Source: Methylocystis sp. IM3 | GTDB lineage: Bacteria; Pseudomonadota; Alphaproteobacteria; Rhizobiales; Beijerinckiaceae | Reading direction: 5' to 3' | Assembly: GCF_038070105.1 (NCBI RefSeq) | Contig: NZ_JBBPBZ010000004.1 | Span: forward strand, 248,001-312,000 | DNA: 64,000 nt | Part shown: positions 28,387 through 38,081 of the stretch, piece by piece | Layout of the letters: each line of letters starts with the position of its first letter | How positions within the stretch are numbered: position 1 is the stretch's first letter | Position numbers and translations under genes: made by a program | The notes under the pieces: generated by a model | Seen by the model: the letters and a program-made list of their open reading frames with translations, nothing else | The model's database searches: none | Told to the model about the DNA's origin: nothing

Positions 28387-29730
28387 TCATTCGGCCGGGG
28401 CGAGAACGCCATGCGCGACGCTCGTTTCCTTTCTGGGACCCAGGATCGCATAGACCCAGAGAAGCACGCCTATGACTACGACGATGCCCGCCGCGAAACG
28501 CATCCAATAGAAGACGCTCAACTGATCCTGAACTTCCATGTAGCTCATGCCCATAACGCGTTGGAGATGTGTCTGCACGACGCCGGCGAAGGTTAGTGTG
28601 AAGGTCATGAAGGCCATCCCGCTGGAGATGATCCAGAAGGCCGCCATGTTTAGCACCTGATTGTAGGGGGCGACGCGGAAGAGATGCGGGAAGGCATAGG
28701 TCATGATCGCCAGGTTGAGAGCTACATAGGCGCCGTAGAAGGCGAGATGCCCATGCGCTGCCGTGATCTGCGTTCCATGCGTGTAGTAGTTGATCGGATG
28801 CAGCGTATGCATCAGCCCCCATACGCCCGCACCGAAGAAGGCGAGCACGGAACAACCGAGCGCCCACAGCAACGCCGCCTTATTGGGATGGTTGCGGCTA
28901 CCTTTCCACACCATCATGAACGTGAAGACGACCATAGCGAAGAAGGGAACCACCTCAAGCGACCCGAAGATCGAGCCGACCCACTGCCAGTATCCCGGCG
29001 TGCCAATCCAGAAATAGTGGTGCCCGGTGCCCATGATACCGGTGAACAGCGAGGTAGCAACGATGACGTAAAGCCACTTCTCGATCACCTCGCGGTCGAC
29101 GCCCGTGAGTTTCAGCATGATGAAGGCGAGAACAGAGGCCATCACCAGCTCCCAAACGCCCTCCACCCAGAGATGGACGACCCACCACCAATAGACTTTG
29201 TCAAGCACGAGATTGGCGGGGTTGTAGAGCGCGAACAGGAAGAAGACCGCGACGCCCCACAGACCGAGCAGCAGCACGTTGGTAATCGCCGTCTTGCGGC
29301 CCGCGAGCACGGTGAACGTAACATTGTAGAGAAAAATGAGCGCGGCGACGATTATGCCGAGCTTCACCCACAGCGGCTGCTCGAGAAATTCGCGCCCCTC
29401 GTGAATGCGAAAGACATAGCCGATCACGGCGCCAAGCGCGCCGATGAGCAAGATAGTGAGTTGGACATAGGCGAGGATTGGCGAATGAATTTCATGCTCG
29501 GATTCTTCGGGAATGAGATAATAGGCTGCGCCGAAGAAGCCGAGGAGGAGCCACACGATCAACGCATTGGAATGTACCATGCGAACGATGTTGAAAGGCA
29601 TCATCTCGGAAAGAAAATTCGGCTGGATATAGATCAATCCCGCCCAAAGGCCGGCGACAACCTGCACGACGAACAGCGCGATGGCCGCCAGCCAATACCA
29701 TTTTGCGATCGCTTGAGTTTCGTATTTCAT
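28387..29730 (-). CDS. norB: Nitric oxide reductase large subunit NorB
   Basis: A 447-residue, 12-helix heme-copper-superfamily protein that reduces two NO to N2O at a heme b3/FeB centre in the cytoplasmic membrane. The heme and FeB ligand regions are present: HSNALIVWLLLGFFGAAYYL, HLWVEGVWELVMASVLAF, the His-His pair in GTGHHYFWIGTPGYWQWVGS, and HGHLAFYGAYVALNLA. ATG at 29730 (MKYETQAIAKWYWLAAIALF) is preferred over the longer frame because it gives the normal N-terminus. It follows norC by about 35 bases. Length is normal and no damage is seen. Confidence 0.96.
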   Translation of the reverse strand: MKYETQAIAKWYWLAAIALFVVQVVAGLWAGLIYIQPNFLSEMMPFNIVRMVHSNALIVWLLLGFFGAAYYLIPEESEHEIHSPILAYVQLTILLIGALGAVIGYVFRIHEGREFLEQPLWVKLGIIVAALIFLYNVTFTVLAGRKTAITNVLLLGLWGVAVFFLFALYNPANLVLDKVYWWWVVHLWVEGVWELVMASVLAFIMLKLTGVDREVIEKWLYVIVATSLFTGIMGTGHHYFWIGTPGYWQWVGSIFGSLEVVPFFAMVVFTFMMVWKGSRNHPNKAALLWALGCSVLAFFGAGVWGLMHTLHPINYYTHGTQITAAHGHLAFYGAYVALNLAIMTYAFPHLFRVAPYNQVLNMAAFWIISSGMAFMTFTLTFAGVVQTHLQRVMGMSYMEVQDQLSVFYWMRFAAGIVVVIGVLLWVYAILGPRKETSVAHGVLAPAE

Positions 29731-29765
29731 CGGATTTTCCCGATTAGCGTGGTAGAGCGGAAGGA

Positions 29766-30218
29766 TCAACCGGCTTTGTTCGGGGGCCAGTTGTTAGTCT
29801 TGATGCGGCTGACCCACTCAAGGAACGAAACTAGGTCGTCGAGTTCCTGATCGTCGAGGTGGAATTGCGGCATCTGTCGGCGGCCCGCCACGCCACTTGG
29901 CTGGCCTTGCATCCAGCCTTTTATGGCGTCGCGCGCGCCCTGAGGGTCCTTATCGCCGCCGTACCGTATGAAGACATTGCCGACTTCGGGCGCGAAATAG
30001 GCGCCCTCGCCAAGAATCGTATGACAGTTGATGCAGGCGTGTTTTTCCCAGATCCGCTTGCCGCGTTCGACAGCGGACGTCAGGGATGGCGCGTCGGTCG
30101 ACGTGGACTTTGCATAAAGGTGCGTTTGGGCGACCAACGCCGCGAAGACGACAAAAAAGAATGCCGACCCACCGAAAAAAATATTTCTCGCCGCCGACTT
30201 CGTAAGGAAATCACTCAT
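29766..30218 (-). CDS. norC: Nitric oxide reductase cytochrome c subunit NorC
   Basis: A 150-residue membrane-anchored cytochrome. One N-terminal helix (MSDFLTKSAARNIFFGGSAF onward) is followed by a periplasmic domain with the heme c site CINCHTILGEGAYFAPEVGN and the distal methionine in QMPQFHL. It delivers electrons to NorB. ATG at 30218 was chosen over the longer open frame because it starts the conserved anchor and has a ribosome site nearby. First gene of the operon, with a promoter/operator 60-90 bases upstream. Confidence 0.95.
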   Translation of the reverse strand: MSDFLTKSAARNIFFGGSAFFFVVFAALVAQTHLYAKSTSTDAPSLTSAVERGKRIWEKHACINCHTILGEGAYFAPEVGNVFIRYGGDKDPQGARDAIKGWMQGQPSGVAGRRQMPQFHLDDQELDDLVSFLEWVSRIKTNNWPPNKAG

Positions 30219-30279
30219 ACGCCGCTCCGAGCCTGTGTCCCCATATCGCGCACGATAGCGCGCCCCTAGCAATCGCAGC

Positions 30280-30308
30280 GATGTATCATGGTATGATATG
30301 CATGTAAA
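30280..30308 (-). promoter_or_regulatory. norC promoter with embedded palindromic operator
   Basis: On the minus strand a TTTACA (-35-like, 30303-30308) and TACATC (-10-like, 30280-30285) are separated by 17 bases. The palindrome TATCATGGTATGATA (30284-30298, perfect 6-bp arms) fills the spacer. Repressor binding there would block RNA polymerase. The core is nearly the same as the palindrome before the MarR gene at 34233. No FNR/NnrR-type TTGAT-N4-ATCAA box was found. Confidence 0.55.
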
Positions 30309-30799
30309 TAGCGAGCGTCTCGCAAATTTGAGAAAACGTGCAATTTTAGACAATTGTCCTCGCGTCGCCTTGATCGCGAGTCAGGGTGACCGCCGGACGG
30401 GAAGCCGAGAGGAGGGATACATGAACGCTTGCATGTTGACCCTTTCCAACCTCATTTTGGAAAAACGGCAGCTCGTCTGATCGAGGACGTCCTCACCAGG
30501 CATTTTCAGTCTGGAATATACGCGTTTGCCATTACCGGCTTATCCCATCGGCTTTCGCCGCAAGATGGGGCTTGAGACAACGACGAGGAGTCAATGTTGA
30601 TCCCTGTTGGTAGACGCGAAAGCAATCTCAACGAGAGTCTGGCGCCGCTTCTAGGAAGTGAGCAAGTTCCCGCTTTGTGTGGTCTCTCGTCGCGTCACCC
30701 CGCATAAGTGAGCATCGAAACGTCTCATGCTCACTCTGACCGAATTGAGAGCTTCCGACTCGCGGAAAAAGCATTTACAATGCCACGTCAAGATGGCTA
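30309..30799. other. No recognisable gene
   Basis: Region upstream of norC. A short plus-strand frame (30298-30480) has no supported ribosome site or family resemblance. The right part leads into the IS5 remnant. Confidence 0.4.
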
Positions 30800-31245
30800 T
30801 TACATATCGTAGGTGCCGGGTTTTTCGAGGCTCTGGCAGACAACAGCGCAACAGCGCATCTCGTCGTTATCTTCGACTCGACCGTCGTCCGCGCCCACGT
30901 CTCGGCGGCTGGGGCAAAAGGGGGCAAGAAACCCAAGCGCTTGGACGTTCAAGCGGACGCTTCTCGACCAAAATTCATATCAAGACGCACCTGGACGGTC
31001 TCCCGTCGCTTTCGATCTGACCGGCGGCGAAACCAGTGACAGCCGCCATTTTCAAACCCTGCTCGATATAGGCCCAGATATCAAACCGTGAGCAGTTGTC
31101 GCAGATAAGGGTTATGACGCCAAGGCGAACCGCGAAGTTGCGAGAGCACGGGGAATTGCGCCTGCTATTCCCTATCGCAAGACAACAAAATTGCAGCCAA
31201 CTCGCTTGCGCATTCGTCTGGGTCAAATCCGTCCACACGGCCTAA
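30800..31245 (+). pseudogene. IS5-family (IS427-type) transposase remnant
   Basis: Broken frames give HLVVIFDSTVVRAHVSAAGA-like wording, STKIHIKTHLDGLP, DLTGGETSDSRHFQTLLDIG and VVADKGYDAKANREVARARG, and finish with AFVWVKSVHTA and TAA at 31245. There is an internal deletion between the KTTK block and the C-terminus, and the N-terminus is missing. Confidence 0.75.
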
Positions 31246-31871
31246 CAAAGCCCACTTGATCACAAAAATAGAAGAACCTCGATGAACGCAGTGGACCCTG
31301 CACTTCCGCAAAAACCGGCCAGGTGATCGTGGGCATAGCGCAGGCGCCATTTCAACGCCCTGCTGGTCGTGCGCCCGAGCGGCCGACTAATCGCTCGGGT
31401 AACGGCGTCCTCAGCCGCCGTGGGCATAATTTGCGCCCTCAAACGCGTGTGAACGTTTCGATCTGGGCGAGTGCGTCAAAGCTTGGAGCTTGGTCCGCTC
31501 CTCATTTGTCAATTTCATCGACGTCGGTTCCAGTTGGCCTGTAATGCGAAACTTGGATCATGATTTACTGATAGTCGGGAGGCAGGTTGCCGACGTTTCT
31601 GGCGATATTCGTCGTTTACGAAAACCAGCGACCTTGAAATCGAAAAGCGCCACTTGTTTCACTCTCTCGTTAAGATAGAAGTGGGGGGCACGATCAGTTT
31701 ATGCGCCCCCCGTCATCACACCATCGCGAGTTGCTTTGATGTTCATGGTGGGATGATTGGACGGCCGAGACGTTAAGGGGAGTTCAATTTCGGTGAATGC
31801 TCTCGCGGAGCATGAGGACTAGCGCGTGTTGGCTCTAAATCACTGTTTCACCGACGAATGCACATTATGCG
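31246..31871. other. No recognisable gene
   Basis: Overlapping frames only. A GC-rich inverted repeat (ggggggca ... tgcgcccccc, around 31684-31714) is present without a T-run. Confidence 0.4.
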
Positions 31872-32147
31872 TTAAGGCGCGGCAAACAGGAATGCGATCG
31901 GGCCGGCCAATCCACCAAGTACAAAAAGTAATCCTCTTAAATGCTGGTTCGCAATAGGAATCAGACCCTGTCCTTCCCGTCGATCTTGCAAATATTCCTC
32001 ATAACTGCTCGTTGTTTGCGCATTTGTGGACTGAGGCGATACAGGTTGTGCATGAAAATGTGGTCGCCCGGCGGAGTGGTGCGCTGGGAAAGCGACGGCG
32101 TTAGGTGTCGCACTGAAAATGAACAGAATTACAAGGAGATATTTCAT
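31872..32147 (-). CDS. Small exported/membrane protein, 91 aa
   Basis: ATG at 32147 follows a gagga site. The protein begins MKYLLVILFIFSATPNAVAF, a clear signal peptide. A His-rich stretch follows (HHSAGRPHFHAQPV), then a polar middle (TTSSYEEYLQDRREG) and a C-terminal hydrophobic segment (RGLLFVLGGLAGPIAFLF) that could anchor it. The His cluster could bind metal, which is inference. No family recognised. Confidence 0.55.
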   Translation of the reverse strand: MKYLLVILFIFSATPNAVAFPAHHSAGRPHFHAQPVSPQSTNAQTTSSYEEYLQDRREGQGLIPIANQHLRGLLFVLGGLAGPIAFLFAAP

Positions 32148-32508
32148 TTGATGGTCCTCATTTGTTGTCGTCAGAGCGGAGGCCGACAATTAAAGTAAAT
32201 TCGTCTCCCCTCCGAACCTTCTTCAGTCCCAGCTTCACCCGATGCCATTGCATCGACACTCCTGCTACAGGCGCGCGGCAGAAGAATTGAAATGCCTAGC
32301 CGGACCTTCAGATTGGTCTGGCAAGACTTTTTGTGCAGCCAACCCTTAGATGCGCAGAGAAGGAAAAACCTTACGTCGAAAATCGTAGAATTTGTCACGA
32401 TGTTCCCGATCGGTCCTGCGATCGATAGTATCGAATGACAAGGGGTTATCGTTAAGCCTTCAAGACTCGGATCGTGGGCTTGACCGCTCGCCGCCATAGC
32501 GCACTGCG
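32148..32508. other. No recognisable gene
   Basis: Upstream region of the small exported protein. Only overlapping short frames without support. Confidence 0.4.
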
Positions 32509-33085
32509 ATGTGTGAGCAAGGATCCTACGTTCACTGTGAGGTCGCTGAGATCCTCGGGCTCTTTATCGCGCCGCCCGAGATGGCCATCGCTCTCGCAGT
32601 GGGCGAATACTCATCGATCCAAGCACAACGCTCGCGAGGTTATTTGAAGCTGCCGAACGGAGGCGCGCGTCAATCGCACGATTACAAAAAGCTATGCGAC
32701 TACGACACTTTTCGTGGTGCTCGATCTCGAGAGTGATCAACGTCGTCGGCAAACATTACAAGCGCCTCCGTCGTAGAGTCCCTTGACTTCATGAACAACG
32801 TCATCGCCGCCTATCGTGACAAGGAAATCCATATCGTTTCTCGATAATTTGTCCACCACAAGCACGGACGCGACATGTGGCATAAGCGTTACAATTTCCG
32901 CACAATTCACACCGACCCACGCCTCTTGGTTAAACCAAGTCGAAATCTGGTTCTCGATCCTCTCAAGCAAATCGCCGAAGTTCCATAGTGTCCCCAGGCT
33001 CATCAACGATATCGAGCGGTTCACCGCAAACTACAATGAAACCAAGGCTGTTCGTCGGACTAAAAGTACCGCGCGACAAACATGA
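32509..33085 (+). pseudogene. IS630-family transposase remnant
   Basis: VAEILGLFIAPPEMAIALAV, SIQAQRSRGYLKLPNG and SHDYKK match the first catalytic Asp region of IS630 transposases. Further on, FTPTHASWLNQVEIWFSILS and ERFTANYNETK match the C-terminal DDE/D region. The intervening frame is broken and the N-terminal half is absent. Confidence 0.75.
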
Positions 33086-33237
33086 TGATGAGAGTCCCTC
33101 ACTCAGATCGTCGCGCAATAAAAAGCTAACTCCACCAAAAAACACCTCAAACCGCGTTTCGAATTTGGGTAGTAGAATAAAAAACCGTTCGCGAACACGG
33201 CCGGTGTATCGCCCCCGTAAAGGAGGGGTACGAGCGA

Positions 33238-33800
33238 TGTACCTGCTGAGTTTCGAACACGCGATCTCCCGCGATTATCGCATCTTCGTGCATCTGGAGC
33301 GCGACTTTTAGATCTTTCTACCCACCCGTTGGGGGCCGATGGAGGTTGGGTCGAGGAGCTGGCGATCTGGTGCTCGAACGCCCATTCCGGGATGGGCCAG
33401 CGCCCGGAGGTGATCTCAGTGATCGAAACCGTGTGGGTCGGTGGAGGTCGGGCAACACGCGCAATTTTTTTTGACACGAGGCGCTCTATCGTCGAGCTCG
33501 AGCCCGAACTGCCGATGTGCATGAAATGGAGGTCGCACTGGTTTTCACCTCCCGCTGGTTCTCGAATTTCCGGGCGATGTCGACTATCGCCGATCCAGTG
33601 CGCAGTTGCATCATCCTTCCGGACGCCTCGAACCTCGATGTCCCGGTGATCGAGGGCTTGGAACGCTCACGCGCCGAGTCGAAAAACTTCCACCGTAATG
33701 ACCTGGGGCGACGGATACAGCATTTTAGCAATACCAATGGTGGATCCCTATCGATCAGTCGTTATTTTTCCTCCTATGCGGCGATGTTGGAGGAACTTTC
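33238..33800 (+). pseudogene. hemA: Decayed 5-aminolevulinate synthase (hemA)
   Basis: Fragments in shifting frames follow the ALAS order: HAISRDYRIFVHLERDF, then CSNAHSGMGQRPEVI (normally CSNDYLGMGQHPEV), then HEMEVALVFTSRWFSNFRAM, SCIILPDASNLDVPVIEGLE, RSRAESKNFHRNDLGR. The PLP-lysine region and the C-terminal half are missing. ALAS makes the heme precursor aminolevulinate, and the gene would have suited a neighbouring heme-rich nor cluster. Clearly non-functional. Confidence 0.65.
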
Positions 33801-34216
33801 TCTTCGTTTTCGCCGGAAGATGCCCCCCGAGAAAAAAGCCGAGACACAATCGGTCAAAAAACCTTATCGAAATCATCAGGATTGTCATACTGACCCATTG
33901 AGGGTAAGATCCCCCTGAGGCGTACGAAATTGAGACGAATCAAGAAACGAAGGTCACCCAAATCAGCTCCAATGCCTCGATCGTCGTCTTATCGATAGCG
34001 AGAGAGGCAGTCATGGGCGATTGATTTAACGACTGGTGTTTCATCAAGAACCCTATGCGACTCCAGCCAACAAACCAAGAGGATAACCCTCGGCCACCGC
34101 TCGCTCCCCTAGGTTCTTTTACGAGGACTGATGCCCGTCTGCTCTGTTTTCACGCGAGCAATGGGACGGGCCACAAAAACCAAGACAATCTCTTAATTGG
34201 AAATTATCCCCAATAT
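33801..34216. other. No recognisable gene
   Basis: Nothing identifiable. It includes the upstream region of the MarR gene, which is AT-rich from about 34170. Confidence 0.4.
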
Positions 34217-34229
34217 ATCACAGTGTGAT
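34217..34229. promoter_or_regulatory. Palindromic operator candidate before the MarR gene
   Basis: atcacagtgtgat has perfect 6-bp arms around one base and ends 3 bases before the ATG at 34233. It shares 10 of 13 positions with the palindrome in the norC promoter. A MarR dimer bound here would repress its own gene. Confidence 0.5.
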
Positions 34230-34232
34230 GAT

Positions 34233-34679
34233 ATGTCACGTCGTCCGCCTGAAAAAAAAGCTAAGCCGACCATGTCAAAATCGGAATTCGAAGCGCTGGC
34301 TGATTTCCGATACCAGCTGCGTCGATTCTTACGCATCAGTGAAGAAATCGTGCGTCGGCATGGGGTTACTCCACTACAATATCTCTTACTGCTCAATATT
34401 AAGGGATTCCCTGGTCGGGAATGGGCCACACCCGGCGAATTGGCCGAACGACTGCAGGCTCAGCAGCATGGTGTTGTAGCGCTCATCACGAGATGCGAAA
34501 AGTTGGGCCTCGTGCGGCGCGATATAAGCTCGCGTGACAGACGCCAGGTGGAGGTGAGGCTTCTGAAAAAAGGAGAAGTACTCCTTGCGCAGTTGGCTTA
34601 TCTCCATCGCGCCGAATTGCTCTCTCTGCAAGACACGTTCAAGGTTCCAAACATGAATTCGTTTAACAACAATATTTAA
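34233..34679 (+). CDS. MarR-family transcriptional regulator
   Basis: A 148-residue winged-helix protein starting MSRRPPEKKAKPTMSKSEFE. The dimerisation helix (LADFRYQLRRFLRISEEIVR) is followed by the DNA-binding region (ATPGELAERLQAQQHGVVAL, ITRCEKLGLVRRDISSRDRR) and the wing (QVEVRLLKKGEVLLAQL). It belongs to the same subgroup as the MarR gene at 57502. The palindrome directly before its start suggests autoregulation, and the related site in the norC promoter suggests it also controls nor. The C-terminus is intact. Confidence 0.85.
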   Translation: MSRRPPEKKAKPTMSKSEFEALADFRYQLRRFLRISEEIVRRHGVTPLQYLLLLNIKGFPGREWATPGELAERLQAQQHGVVALITRCEKLGLVRRDISSRDRRQVEVRLLKKGEVLLAQLAYLHRAELLSLQDTFKVPNMNSFNNNI

Positions 34680-34750
34680 CATGACCTTGCCCTCGAAGAA
34701 CGTCTCCCAACGCTGATCGGATAAGATCTGGCTTTGAAGGTTGGCATGAA

Positions 34751-35842
34751 AGACCTCATTTCGGGGGCAATACACGCTTGAGTTCAAGCAAGAGGCAGTT
34801 CGGCTGGTTCGAGGAGGCGAAGGGGTCTCTTCAGTGGCGAAGAGCCTGGGGATTTCCAGTCAGACGCTGCACAATTGGGTGAAGGCCGATGCGGCGGGGC
34901 GGTTGTGCGACGTCGCCGGCAAGACAATCAGCGCCGATCAGATGGAGATCGCCCGTGTGAAAGCGGAACTGGCCAGAACGCGGACAGAGCGCGACATCCT
35001 AAAAAAAGGCGGCGGCGTATTTTGCGAGGGAGTCGCGGTGAGATACGCCTTTATCGAGCGACATCGCAAAGTCTGGCCGGTGGCGGCGCAATGTCGTGCG
35101 CTGAACGTCAACGCCAGCGGCTTTCATTAATATCGCGCGCGAGATGACGGGCGCCTATGGCTGGCCACGTGTCTGGCGGGAGCTTCTGGCACGCGGCGTT
35201 CGGGCGGGTAAGGAGCGCGTGCGCAAGCTGATGAAGGCCCATGGCCTTCAGGCGCGTGGCAAGCGCAAGTTCAAGGCGACGACGAACAGTTCTCATCGGC
35301 TTCCAGTCTCGTCGAATCTGCTGGAGCACGACTTTTTCGCCGAACCGTGTCTGGAGGGGTGACATCACCTATCTGTGGACGGAGGAAGGCTGGCTCTATC
35401 TCGCTGTCGTCATCGATCTGTTCAGTCGGCAAGTCGTCGGCTTTTCGATGAGCCCACGCATGACGCGGGCGTTGGTCATCGATGCACTACGCATGGCCAG
35501 GTCCGGAGACGGCCCGCAGCGGGGCTCATCTTTCATTCGGATCGCGGCAGCCAATACGCCAGCGGTGACTTCCAGAAGCAGCTCTCGGCCTTCGGCATGC
35601 GCGGTTCGATGAGACGAAGAGACGATTGCTGGGATAACGCCGTGACCGAAACGCTCTTCGGTTCGTTGAAGGTCGAGCGGTTGCACGGCATGCGCTTCGA
35701 GACCCGCCGTCAGGCAAAAGACGAAGTGATCGATTGGCTACGGTTCTACAACTGCCGGCGGCTTCATTCGACGCTCGGATATCTCAGTCCGATGGAATTC
35801 GAGAAAATGCGGCTTGTTGAAAGAGAAAGGCTCGTCGCATAA
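34751..35842 (+). pseudogene. IS3-family transposase genes, frameshifted
   Basis: OrfA is readable as TSFRGQYTLEFKQEAVRLVR, VAKSLGISSQTLHNWVKADA and ARVKAELARTRTERDILKK, but its start codon is out of frame. OrfB continues with the HTH_21/rve regions: [80 protein letters not shown], and ends RRLHSTLGYLSPMEFEKMRL. At least four frame changes make it inactive. Its right end truncates the IS66 remnant at about 35864. Confidence 0.85.
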
Positions 35843-35863
35843 TTGCTCGGCTATGGGAGACGC

Positions 35864-36095
35864 CGAAAGCGGGCAAGGTCACTTCGATGCGGCGCAGAAC
35901 TTTTGACTCCACGTCGTCGAGGGTGACTTTGAGGCAAACGATGGCGTTTGCGGTCATGCCGCGAGTTTACGGTCTTACCGCGCCGCCGCCCGCCGCCATG
36001 GCAGAATGGCAGCAAGGTCTGTAATTTTGTGATCGTTGATGCGGGCCGGCACGTCGGCGAGCCGGGCCTGCGGATCGACGCCATTGAGCTTTGCT
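35864..36095 (-). pseudogene. IS66 tnpC C-terminus and start of passenger ORF, remnant
   Basis: Closely matches 54700-54925. The minus strand carries the last ~45 codons of a tnpC (KLNGVDPQARLADVPARIND through ITDLAAILPW) and, overlapping by ATGA at 35957, the start of a pRiA4b ORF-3-type passenger (MTANAIVCLKVTLDDVESKV). Cut off at 35864 by the IS3 element and interrupted at 36095 by the tyrosine-recombinase element. The sequence resumes at 40895. Confidence 0.8.
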
Positions 36096-36096
36096 A

Positions 36097-36129
36097 TTTA
36101 TGCCGCCCGCCGAACTATGCCGAACGGGT
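36097..36129 (+). repeat. Left inverted repeat of the RIT-like element
   Basis: Begins tttatgccgcccgccgaact and ends in gaacgggt. Pairs with 40833-40865 at 32 of 33 positions. Confidence 0.85.
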
Positions 36130-36222
36130 CCGGTATGGCGCGCCGTTGTGACGCTGGCATCGGCCATCGCATATACGGCCGCCTCGGCTCCATTCGGCAT
36201 AGTCTGACAGCTCAGAGCGCCT

Positions 36223-37881
36223 CTAGGAAGGCGAGCAGGCGGTCGTTTGGCTGGAAGCGGTTAGCTTGTCGCGCTCATACGGTGTGAGCTTCGCCAGAGC
36301 TGCTTCCTTGAGGGCGAGGTGGGCGTGCAGGTAGGTCTGCGTCGTCTCGACCGATTCATGCCCGAGCCACAGCGCGATCACGGAGCAGTCGACGCCGGCT
36401 TGCAGCAGTTCCATCGCAGCGCTGTGCCTCAACACGTGCGGCGATACCCTCTTGGCCTTCAAAGACGGGCAACTCTGGTGGGCGACAAGAACATGCTTTC
36501 GAAGCAGCGATTGGACGCTGTCGGCACTGAGCCGGCCCCCGTGCATGTTGGGGAACAATGATGTTGCTCCTTTCCGTACCGGTTCCTTGAGCCATGCCTG
36601 AAGCGCGCGCCGAGCGAGTGTGGTCAGCGGAGTGGTCCTCTCCTTCCGTCCTTTGCCGACGCAGCGCACGTGCGCGCCAAACCCGATGTGGACGGCATCC
36701 CGATCAAGTCCAGTCAGCTCGGAGAGGCGCAAGCCCGTCTGGACCGCGAGCAGCAGCAAGGTGTGATCGCGGCGGCCAAGCCAGGTCGTTCGATCCGGCG
36801 CGGCGAGAATCGCCTCGATCTCGGGGCGCGTCAGGAAGTGCACCTGTCGCTTATCGTGGCGCTTGCTCGGTATGGCGAGCACACGCTGGATCAGCGAACT
36901 GTGTTCAGGTTCCTCAAAGGATACAAACCTGAAGAAGGAGCGGATGGCGGTCAGGCGCAAATTACGCGTCTTCGCGCTGGCGCCGCGCTTCGCCTCAAGA
37001 TCTTTGATACCGGCGCGATCGAGAGCGGTCTTGGCGATCTGGGTGATCGCACATCCGGAAGCAAAGCCGACATGTGGCGCGAGTGTGCGGACAAACAACC
37101 GTCGACACGACGACTTTGGGCGGCCATTCCGCAGATATGCAACGATGGCTGCGCCGACGTCTGGCGGTATCGGCATCCGTGCTCGCTGTCGGCCCTTGGC
37201 GTGAACGAGCATCTCGCTGGCGCGCCAATCAATATCATCGAGCGTGAGCGTCGAGACCTCGCCGGCGCGCAGGCCGAGCCTGGCCAGCAACAAGAGAATG
37301 GCGTGGTCGCGCCGCCCCATTACCGTCGCCCGGTCGCAACCGTCGAGCGCCTTCCGCACCTGAGCGGCAGACAGATAGGTCGGCAGGGTCGCGAGCTTCC
37401 AACCTCGTATCGATGGCACGCAATCCGCCAATGCACACGGGTTCAGCTTCTGATGGTGGAGGTAACGTAGAAAGGCGCGCAGCGAGGAGCACATCGCCTT
37501 GCCCGTCTTCGGGCTCCAATCCCGGGCGTGGCGCTCAATATAGCCGGTCACGTCTCCCTGGCTGATTTTGCACAGGTCGTCGGCGCCGCCGGGGCACACC
37601 TCATGCAGGAACCTGCGATTGACCGGGAGATGCCGAATGATGGATTTCGGAGCCAAGCCGCGTTCTGACAGCAAGTAGGCATCGAACTCCCTGAAGATCC
37701 GATCGTGCGGGGTGAGAGGCGGCGGAACCATCGGCGCGATCGCGCCTTCCTCGCGCAGGACCGACAGCCATCGCCTGAGCGCGGCTCGGTCGCCGGGTTG
37801 GATAGAAACGAGATGCCCGTGCGGTCCGCTTTTGAGACGCCGGTACAGCTGGCTTCTACCCAGGTAGTCTTCAACTTCCAT
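36223..37881 (-). CDS. Fusion of two tyrosine recombinases, 552 aa
   Basis: From ATG at 37881 (gga-g site 9 bases before) the protein has an N-terminal SAM-like domain (RIFREFDAYLLSERGLAPKS) and the first half of a catalytic domain with its arginine (LARLGLRAGEVSTLTLDDID). Before the HxxR and Tyr motifs it switches, near residue 295-300, into the core-binding end and complete catalytic domain of a second recombinase (RNLRLTAIRSFFRFVSFEEP, QTGLRLSELTGLDRDAV, VSPHVLRHSAAMELLQAGVD, LGHESVETTQTYLHA). The order matches the first and third proteins of RIT trios with the middle gene deleted. The second domain keeps R, K, HxxR, H and Y, so it may still act. Confidence 0.8.
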   Translation of the reverse strand: MEVEDYLGRSQLYRRLKSGPHGHLVSIQPGDRAALRRWLSVLREEGAIAPMVPPPLTPHDRIFREFDAYLLSERGLAPKSIIRHLPVNRRFLHEVCPGGADDLCKISQGDVTGYIERHARDWSPKTGKAMCSSLRAFLRYLHHQKLNPCALADCVPSIRGWKLATLPTYLSAAQVRKALDGCDRATVMGRRDHAILLLLARLGLRAGEVSTLTLDDIDWRASEMLVHAKGRQRARMPIPPDVGAAIVAYLRNGRPKSSCRRLFVRTLAPHVGFASGCAITQIAKTALDRAGIKDLEAKRGASAKTRNLRLTAIRSFFRFVSFEEPEHSSLIQRVLAIPSKRHDKRQVHFLTRPEIEAILAAPDRTTWLGRRDHTLLLLAVQTGLRLSELTGLDRDAVHIGFGAHVRCVGKGRKERTTPLTTLARRALQAWLKEPVRKGATSLFPNMHGGRLSADSVQSLLRKHVLVAHQSCPSLKAKRVSPHVLRHSAAMELLQAGVDCSVIALWLGHESVETTQTYLHAHLALKEAALAKLTPYERDKLTASSQTTACSPS

Positions 37882-38081
37882 CTTCCTGTTCTCCGCTGTT
37901 TGAAGCGGAGGGACAGAACGAACTATGCCGAGCTGATCATACACCGATCAGAGAAAAATCAGGGGAAAAGGCGTATCGCTCCGGCGAGGGCCGCCTGGCG
38001 TTGAATGCCGGTTCCTGGATAGCTGTCTGACGATGGCGCGGTGATCGTGTCCATTTCAAATACAAGCGGACACTATCAGCG

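Noticed and set aside
28684..29850. 388-codon plus-strand open frame
   Set aside because: Antisense of norB; rich in His/Asp/Glu as expected for the complement of membrane-helix codons.
30219..30480. FNR/NnrR-type box upstream of norC
   Set aside because: I looked for TTGAT-N4-ATCAA-like sites and found none; only the ATCA-N5-TGAT palindrome stands out.
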